Shown: positions 59,140 through 64,000 of the stretch, in pieces | How positions within the stretch are numbered: position 1 is the stretch's first letter | Layout of the letters: every line of letters starts with the position of its first letter | Source of the DNA: Asbonarchaeum sp964517675 | Lineage (GTDB): Archaea; Nanohalarchaeota; Nanosalinia; Nanosalinales; Nanoanaerosalinaceae | Length of the DNA stretch: 64,000 nt | NCBI GenBank assembly: GCA_964517675.1 | Contig: CAZFEL010000002.1 | Coordinates: 62,001 to 126,000, forward strand | Direction: 5' to 3' | Made by a program: the position numbers and the translations under genes | Notes under the pieces: model-generated | What the model saw: only the letters and a program-made list of their open reading frames with translations | What the model was told of the DNA's origin: nothing | The model's database searches: none

Positions 59140-60339
59140 TCAGTTGGTCCCCCGGTCAGCTGCGACGGCAACCATCTCCACATCGACAGGCTGCCCCGCA
59201 ACTCTGCCGAGCTGATCCTCGAGTTCCTCCGTCGATACATCAGGAGAGACGACGGTGATTGTCACAGAGGTCGATCCCGGCCGGACATCGACCTGCTGAC
59301 TGATGATACGCTGCCCGAACCGGTCCTCGAGGCCCCGTTCGATCTCGTTCGAGACATAGCTGCGGCTGAGATCCTGGTACGACACATATCCAACGAAACC
59401 GGCGATGAGAAGTAATGTAACGGACGAGATAATAAGAGCACGCTTGAGGCTCGACTCCGAGACCTTCTTCCTGTAGTACGTCGAAGGTTCGATACCCAGG
59501 AGCTTGAATGTCACGGAACCAGCAAGGATGAGCGACATGACGTTACTCACTATGACAAGAGACACGTCAAAGAGGAGATAAGGGTTTGATATCGATATCG
59601 CAATACCTGCTATAGCCGCCGGAGGGACGAGTGCTATTGCTACTGCAACACCTGCCAGAGCCTCTCGAGCCTCTGTAGCAAATGTCAAAGCAGCAGCGGC
59701 ACCGACAGCAACTGAAAGAGGTACCGTCGTGAACCCCGGATTGGCGATCAGCCGGATGAGCGGGTTGGGCTCGACAGGGACCAGGAGACTGATCAGGAAA
59801 CTCACTGCAACGGCGAACAGGATGCTCATCGTCCCGAAGAAGACGCTCTGTTCGATGATCCTCTTGTCTCCGATGACCAGTCCGAAGGAAGCCGACATGA
59901 ACGGTCCGAGCATCGGAGCGATAACCATGGCCCCTATGACAACGATGACATTCTCCGTGGCAGCCCCAAAAACTGCAATGCTGGTTGCGAGGGCGATAAG
60001 AGCCCATGTCGATTTATTGAACTCCGAGAAACCAAAGGCCTTCGCGTACATCTCCTGGACAGAGAGTGCCGACGATCCACCGCGGCGACGCACGCCTTTC
60101 TCGATGAAGGCCGTCTCTTCTAGGACATCGATGGTGAGCTCGCCCGTCTCCAGCTCCGTGAGGGCCTTGACCTGTTCCGTCAGCGCATCGATATTCTCAG
60201 AATCCAGCGCCACCTCGAACTTGACGAACTTGCGATCGTCTTTTTCCATCTCGGACACGGCCGGCTCATCGAACCCGGTGATGACCTCCTGGACCTCATC
60301 TTTGTTCTCCGTCGGGACTGTGACCTCGATGCGTTTCAT
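59140..60339 (-). CDS. DUF389 / TIGR00341-family membrane protein
   Basis: 399 residues. A soluble ferredoxin-like N-domain (1-95; MKRIEVTVPTENKDEVQEVI) is followed by about six membrane helices with the family signature VIGAMVIAPMLGPFMSAS and ALVPPAAIAGIAI, and a C-terminal beta-alpha domain. The family (TIGR00341, DUF389) is widespread in halophilic archaea and of unknown function, sometimes considered a transporter. Mostly AT-richer codons in 59500-59700, without a clear break in frame. Confidence 0.85.
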   Translation of the reverse strand: MKRIEVTVPTENKDEVQEVITGFDEPAVSEMEKDDRKFVKFEVALDSENIDALTEQVKALTELETGELTIDVLEETAFIEKGVRRRGGSSALSVQEMYAKAFGFSEFNKSTWALIALATSIAVFGAATENVIVVIGAMVIAPMLGPFMSASFGLVIGDKRIIEQSVFFGTMSILFAVAVSFLISLLVPVEPNPLIRLIANPGFTTVPLSVAVGAAAALTFATEAREALAGVAVAIALVPPAAIAGIAISISNPYLLFDVSLVIVSNVMSLILAGSVTFKLLGIEPSTYYRKKVSESSLKRALIISSVTLLLIAGFVGYVSYQDLSRSYVSNEIERGLEDRFGQRIISQQVDVRPGSTSVTITVVSPDVSTEELEDQLGRVAGQPVDVEMVAVAADRGTN

Positions 60340-60448
60340 GCCGTTGAGGGATTGACAGCTGCCGGTTTTAACGTTTGGGCTAGAACCCTCCCCGTGTCAG
60401 GCACAAGCCGGTAGCCGACGGTGAGGAACTAGAGGATGACGACAGTCA

Positions 60449-60631
60449 TCATCGTGAACCCCCACGACAGGTACTCGACCATGCCGATTGGATGGCCGTG
60501 ATGTCGATCGGGACGATCTCGGTGTAGAACAGGTACAGGGCAACGACGATACAGAGGACGATGACCATGCGGGTTCGATACCGGGTGGTACGGCGGGGAA
60601 CGCCATAATCTCCTATCGTTCGGTCCGCCAT
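60449..60631 (-). CDS. Short membrane protein, possibly frameshifted
   Basis: 60 residues (MADRTIGDYGVPRRTTRYRT, one membrane helix MVIVLCIVVALYLFY, then TEIVPIDITAI). After ITAI the frame runs into polar residues (QSAWSSTCRGGSR), while another frame continues as GMVEYLSWGFTMMTVVIL with a stop at 60432, which would make a two-helix protein of about 67 residues. Either the protein is one-helix or a one- to two-base slip has occurred. A ttatactata box precedes it. Confidence 0.5.
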   Translation of the reverse strand: MADRTIGDYGVPRRTTRYRTRMVIVLCIVVALYLFYTEIVPIDITAIQSAWSSTCRGGSR

Positions 60632-60688
60632 AAACATCTCCGGACAGCCACCGTATAGTATAAGAACCGGCGGTGCCCATCTGGACAC

Positions 60689-60856
60689 ATGACAGAGCAT
60701 GACTGCTCGATCTGTGGGGGCGATCTTGAGGAAGAAGACATCGAACCGGACAAGGCCGAGCGCCTGAAAGAGGACAACAAGCACCTCGAGGGCGCAGACA
60801 TCCACAAGCTCGTCTGCCAGCAGTGCGGTCACACCGCCTACGTGACCCGTGATTAA
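60689..60856 (+). CDS. Small zinc-ribbon protein, 55 aa
   Basis: ATG at 60689, TAA at 60854-60856. CSICGG near the start and CQQCGHT near the end make two Cys pairs for a zinc ribbon, separated by an acidic helix. A tataagaacc box about 28 bases upstream fits a leaderless transcript. The ORF is below common length cutoffs but the zinc pattern and promoter geometry support it. Archaeal small zinc proteins of this kind are often RNA- or DNA-binding; target unknown. Confidence 0.7.
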   Translation: MTEHDCSICGGDLEEEDIEPDKAERLKEDNKHLEGADIHKLVCQQCGHTAYVTRD

Positions 60857-61296
60857 GATCGAGAGAGGAACTCGAGTACCTTCTGGCGGATCATGGCCTC
60901 GTTCTCCTGTATGAACGCATCAGAATAACCGCGCTCCCTGAGATGCTCTTTCACCTTCCTGACCGCGCTGTTCCGGATCCTGCGGCGCCGGAACTCGGGA
61001 TTGTCCCGGGTCTGGTCGCTCGTGATGCCGCGCTGTGAACTGTCTGTGCTCCGACTGATATCGACACGCTCGTGCCTGTCCTCGTCCCTGTCGGTCTTCA
61101 TCGCCGAGACCCGCTGGCCGATCATCTGGACCTCCTCGACGGAACGGTCCATGCTGTCTGCATCGCCTGGATCGTTGTGGACGGGTTTTCCGCCCTTCTC
61201 AGGTTCTTCGTCCTTCCCTGGTAGCGGGACACGTTCCTTGTCCGGGTTGAACCGGTAGCCAGCATCCTCATCCCACTCTCCGGACGCGTTCGTCAT
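60853..61296 (-). CDS. Hypothetical charged protein, 147 aa
   Basis: ATG at 61296 (a start at 61305 is possible). Residues 1-90 are low-complexity, rich in Asp, Glu, Lys, Pro and Gly; the C-terminal third is helical and basic then acidic (RRRRIRNSAVRKVKEHLRER, about 104-123), which could bind nucleic acid. Its stop overlaps that of the zinc-ribbon gene. No family recognised. Confidence 0.62.
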   Translation of the reverse strand: MTNASGEWDEDAGYRFNPDKERVPLPGKDEEPEKGGKPVHNDPGDADSMDRSVEEVQMIGQRVSAMKTDRDEDRHERVDISRSTDSSQRGITSDQTRDNPEFRRRRIRNSAVRKVKEHLRERGYSDAFIQENEAMIRQKVLEFLSRS

Positions 61297-61363
61297 ACGG
61301 CCCAATGTGAGGCCCGGCGATTTAAAACGTTACAAGCCCCACCCCCTGCCAACGTGGTTTCAC

Positions 61364-61864
61364 ATGCCAAGCAACGTACACAAAGACCAACGCGTAGCGG
61401 TATCAGTAGATGTCCAGAACATGTACTATTCCGCGAAGAATCTATATGATACTAAAGTAAACTTCGACAGGCTCCTCAAGAGCGCAGTGGCCGGCCGCAA
61501 GCTCACCAGGGCACTTGCATACGTCATCAAGGCAGATACACCGGACGAGAGCAACTTCTTCGAGGCCCTCCGCAAGATCGGCTACGAGGTCCGTATCAAG
61601 GAACTGAAGGAGTTCCACGGCGGACAGAAGAAAGGCGACTGGGACATGGGCATGGCGATCGACGCCATCAAGATGGCGCCCAAGTTCGATTCCCTCGTCC
61701 TCGTGACCGGGGACGGTGACTTCGCCTCGCTGGTCAAGCACCTCCAGGCACGCGGTGTCCGCGTCGAGGTCATGTCGTTCGGCAAGTCGACCTCCAAGGA
61801 CCTCCGCGAGGTCGCGAACAAGTTCATCGACATGGACCAGAACCAGGACAAGTACCTCATATGA
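61364..61864 (+). CDS. NYN-domain (LabA/PIN-like) ribonuclease
   Basis: 166 residues from the ATG at 61364 (atttaaaacg box about 40 bases upstream). VSVDVQNMYYSAKN holds the first Asp and Asn of the NYN/PIN-like active site, KKGDWDMGMAIDA the second Asp pair, and VTGDGDFASLVKHL the third. Such proteins are Mg-dependent RNases in tRNA or mRNA decay. The start after a T/C-rich leader is chosen because the protein fold begins there. Overlaps the PAP2-like gene by 4 bases. Confidence 0.83.
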   Translation: MPSNVHKDQRVAVSVDVQNMYYSAKNLYDTKVNFDRLLKSAVAGRKLTRALAYVIKADTPDESNFFEALRKIGYEVRIKELKEFHGGQKKGDWDMGMAIDAIKMAPKFDSLVLVTGDGDFASLVKHLQARGVRVEVMSFGKSTSKDLREVANKFIDMDQNQDKYLI

Positions 61865-62430
61865 CTGAGGACGGCATCGGGGGATGGAAGCTGGTCTCGG
61901 TGGCCGGCTCCTTCCCCCTGACCATCGTCGCCACCGCCCTCATCATCGCCGCCACGACGGAAGCCAGCCTGTCCCATGCCGTCGTGTTCGGCCTCATCTT
62001 CTCACTCCTCCCGGCAGCCGCGGCACTCCTGTTCCTCCACACAGGCAGGATCTCAGACATCGAGGTCAGGGATCGCGAGGAACGGCACGACCTGTTCCTC
62101 ATCGGTCTCATCGCCTCGATCGGGGGTCTTGCCATCATGGAGCACATCGGTGTCCCAGCTCCCCTCCTCAGGCTCGGTATGATCCAGACCGTCCTCGTGT
62201 TGCTGCTGTGGTTCATCAACCGGTCCTGGAAGATCAGCGTCCACGCCACGACATGGGGAGCCTGCGTGACCGCACTGTACCTGATCGTCGGGCCAGTGGC
62301 GTTGCTCGCTATCCCGCTGGCGGTCACCGTCGGGGTAGGGCGGGTCGTACTGGACTGTCACACCCGCGCACAGGTCCTCGGCGGGTTCATCACCGGCATC
62401 GTCTTGGCCGCCCTCATCGTCCTCCGATAG
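61861..62430 (+). CDS. PAP2-like membrane phosphatase
   Basis: 189 residues with six membrane helices. SWKISVHATTWGACV holds the Lys and His of PAP2 motifs 1-2, and GRVVLDCHTRAQVLGGFITG the Arg and His of motif 3, in the short loops between helices. The family removes phosphate from lipid phosphates such as polyprenyl or phosphatidate substrates. Translationally coupled to the NYN gene, a pairing with no obvious logic. Followed by the ABC transporter genes. Confidence 0.75.
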   Translation: MTEDGIGGWKLVSVAGSFPLTIVATALIIAATTEASLSHAVVFGLIFSLLPAAAALLFLHTGRISDIEVRDREERHDLFLIGLIASIGGLAIMEHIGVPAPLLRLGMIQTVLVLLLWFINRSWKISVHATTWGACVTALYLIVGPVALLAIPLAVTVGVGRVVLDCHTRAQVLGGFITGIVLAALIVLR

Positions 62431-62467
62431 CACAGATATTTCAACCGGCAGGACCAATCTCCAGACG

Positions 62468-63205
62468 GTGCAGACCGTGCCCGCCATCACGACATCCTCG
62501 CTCACCAGGACCTTCGGTGATCTGACCGCCCTGGAGAGCCTCGATCTCGCGGTGAAGGAGGGCGAACTGTACGGCTTCATCGGCCCGAACGGCGCCGGCA
62601 AGACGACGACGATAAACATACTCACAGGTCAGCTCAACCCCACGAGCGGATCATCCTCGGTCCTCGGTGTCGACCCGGTCCTCGACCCTGTCGGGGTCCG
62701 GAAACGCGTCGGCATCCTGCCGGAACGGGAGGACCCACCGTCGTTCATGACACCGCGGGAGTACTTCGAGTTCGTCGCGGACATCCGCGGCATCGAGGAC
62801 GTCGAGCCCCGGATCGAGCGGTGGGCGGACAGGCTGGAGTTCCGCTCGAAGCTCGACTCGATCAACAAGGACCTCTCGAAAGGGGAAAAACAGAAGGTGA
62901 TGATAGCCCAGGCCTTCCTCCACGGGCCCGACCTCGTGTTCATCGATGAACCCCTGATCAACCTCGATCCGATCATCCAGGAGCAGGTCAACGACTACAT
63001 CCAGGACTACCACGATGACGGCAACACCGTCTTCCTGTCCACACACGTCCTGAGCCTGGCAGAGGACCTCTGCACCAGGGTCGGGATCATCGACAGGGGT
63101 AGGATAGTCACCGAGATCGAGGCATCGGCGTTCGAGGACGGCGGCCTGACGGATATCTTCCTCACGGAGGTCGAGCAGTTTGAGTCTGCTGACACGGATG
63201 ATTAA
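62468..63205 (+). CDS. ABC transporter ATP-binding protein
   Basis: 245 residues from a GTG at 62468 (a GTG at 62477 is also possible). Walker A GPNGAGKTTT (residues 39-48), Q-loop region LPEREDPPS, signature LSKGEKQKV, Walker B DLVFIDEP and H-loop LSTHVLSL are present. It fits the CcmA/ABC-2 exporter group. The start of the permease overlaps its stop (ATGATTAA), so the two are one transporter. Cargo unknown. Confidence 0.93.
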   Translation: MQTVPAITTSSLTRTFGDLTALESLDLAVKEGELYGFIGPNGAGKTTTINILTGQLNPTSGSSSVLGVDPVLDPVGVRKRVGILPEREDPPSFMTPREYFEFVADIRGIEDVEPRIERWADRLEFRSKLDSINKDLSKGEKQKVMIAQAFLHGPDLVFIDEPLINLDPIIQEQVNDYIQDYHDDGNTVFLSTHVLSLAEDLCTRVGIIDRGRIVTEIEASAFEDGGLTDIFLTEVEQFESADTDD

Positions 63206-64000
63206 AGAAGAATGGCGGATGCACAGCCTCCTGTTCGGGGGCCGTACCTTCCTGCTGTTCCCGCTCGTCATCCTGCTGATGACCGTGCCGGCGTACTGGG
63301 CCCTGCTGGCGTCCGGGTTCGCACCCGCGACCCTGCGGACGGGCCTGCATTACCTGACGCTTTTCTTCGGGCTCAACGTCGGGGCCATCGGGTTCGTGAG
63401 CCGTGACGCGATCAAGAACCTCCTCGGTGAGGCCAACCTCCTGATCTTTTCCTCCCGGACACTGCCTGTCTCCCGTATCAGACTGGTCGGGACGTTCCTC
63501 GCGAAGGATCTGCTGTATTACTCCTTCCTCTTTCTGACCCCGATCGTCGTGGCTGTCGTCCCTGCAGAGGTCTCTGCCGGCCATCCGGTCAACATCCCTG
63601 CCCTGCTGTGGGTCACGACCGCCGGGACGTTCATGGCCGGGGTCGCGCTGTCTTTCCTGTTCGCCAGCCTGTACAACCGCGGCCGGGCCTACCTCCTGAC
63701 CGGGCTCGCAGGGTTCGGTGGACTGCTGTGGTACTTCAATCTCGGTATCCTCGAGTTCACCCCGGTCGCCTTCCACGCGGAGCCGACGATCGATACGTTC
63801 CTGTTCGGGTTCGTGCCCTCCGCCCTCGTGATGGGACTGGGCCTGCTCGTGTTCACGCCGGGGATCGAATCCTCCCGGCAGACCTACGGCAACACCTTCC
63901 CATGGCTCCGGGAGAAGCTCCGGTGGATCGACCGGCACGGCCTGGTCACGAAGTTCGTCCTCGACATACAGCGGTCCAGCGGCGGGTTCACGAAGCTTCT
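63198..64000 (+). CDS. ABC-2-type transporter permease, 3' end cut by window
   Basis: ATG at 63198 overlapping the ATPase stop, open to the last base with 267 residues visible. MIKEEWRMHSLLFGGRTFLL is an ABC-2 permease start, then hydrophobic segments at about 16-36, 45-63, 95-115, 125-150, 155-175 and 195-215, with a cytosolic LREKLRWIDRHGLVTKF stretch. It forms the membrane part of the exporter with the ATPase. The C-terminal half lies outside the window. Confidence 0.88.
   Translation, partial: MIKEEWRMHSLLFGGRTFLLFPLVILLMTVPAYWALLASGFAPATLRTGLHYLTLFFGLNVGAIGFVSRDAIKNLLGEANLLIFSSRTLPVSRIRLVGTFLAKDLLYYSFLFLTPIVVAVVPAEVSAGHPVNIPALLWVTTAGTFMAGVALSFLFASLYNRGRAYLLTGLAGFGGLLWYFNLGILEFTPVAFHAEPTIDTFLFGFVPSALVMGLGLLVFTPGIESSRQTYGNTFPWLREKLRWIDRHGLVTKFVLDIQRSSGGFTKL

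Overview
This 64 kb window reads as archaeal chromosome from a GC-rich, salt-adapted organism. Evidence seen directly: a class I (archaeal type) lysyl-tRNA synthetase, many genes whose start codon lies about 25-30 bases after a TATA-like box with no Shine-Dalgarno (leaderless transcripts), tRNA genes without encoded CCA, Tat-type signal peptides, S-layer-like exported proteins, and strongly Asp/Glu-rich cytosolic proteins. The acidic proteome suggests a halophile. A lone 5S rRNA gene with no 16S or 23S next to it is not the usual haloarchaeal arrangement, so the class cannot be fixed from this window alone.

Layout. 0-13 kb: photolyase-like flavoprotein (cut by the window edge), purine nucleoside phosphorylase, MsrA, an EamA transporter, tRNA-Asp, a cluster of small acidic proteins around an orphan 5S rRNA gene, a five-gene RNA-modification/DNA-repair operon (NOL1/NSUN methyltransferase, endonuclease IV), tRNA-Tyr and an S-layer-like exoprotein. 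13.5-19.7 kb: an AT-richer island with two Tat-exported trypsin-like proteases, three paralogous membrane-anchored six-cysteine exoproteins and an inhibitor-like exoprotein, ending in an integrase fragment beside tRNA-Pro. 19.8-34 kb: site-2 protease, LysRS, rhomboid, HAD and histidine phosphatases, membrane spermidine-synthase-like protein, MazG-like enzyme, ferritin-like protein, MsrB, SucCD. 34-41 kb: OsmC plus three tandem DoxX/MauE membrane proteins, phosphoesterases, a deletion scar joining two truncated genes, and tRNA-Leu surrounded by perfect hairpins and broken copies of its own 5' end. 41-50 kb: UDP-GlcNAc supply (glmS; glmU-TIM barrel-HAD-glmM operon) with an HTH regulator. 50-64 kb: glutamate dehydrogenase, a giant exoprotein, tRNA-Arg, thymidylate kinase, a putative zincin, a CBS/HPF-like fusion, DUF389, a NYN RNase and an ABC exporter cut by the right edge.

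Themes. Cell-surface biology is prominent: exported proteases, anchored partners, two large Ig/CARDB-like exoproteins, sugar-nucleotide synthesis and intramembrane proteases. Oxidative and light-damage repair is also well represented (photolyase-like protein, MsrA/MsrB, OsmC, ferritin-like, endonuclease IV). Several genes are visibly decaying (CDF transporter, Nudix, O6-methylguanine methyltransferase, histidine phosphatase, epimerase, integrase). The best candidates for something new are the protease/six-cysteine cassette island and the hairpin-tRNA array around tRNA-Leu.
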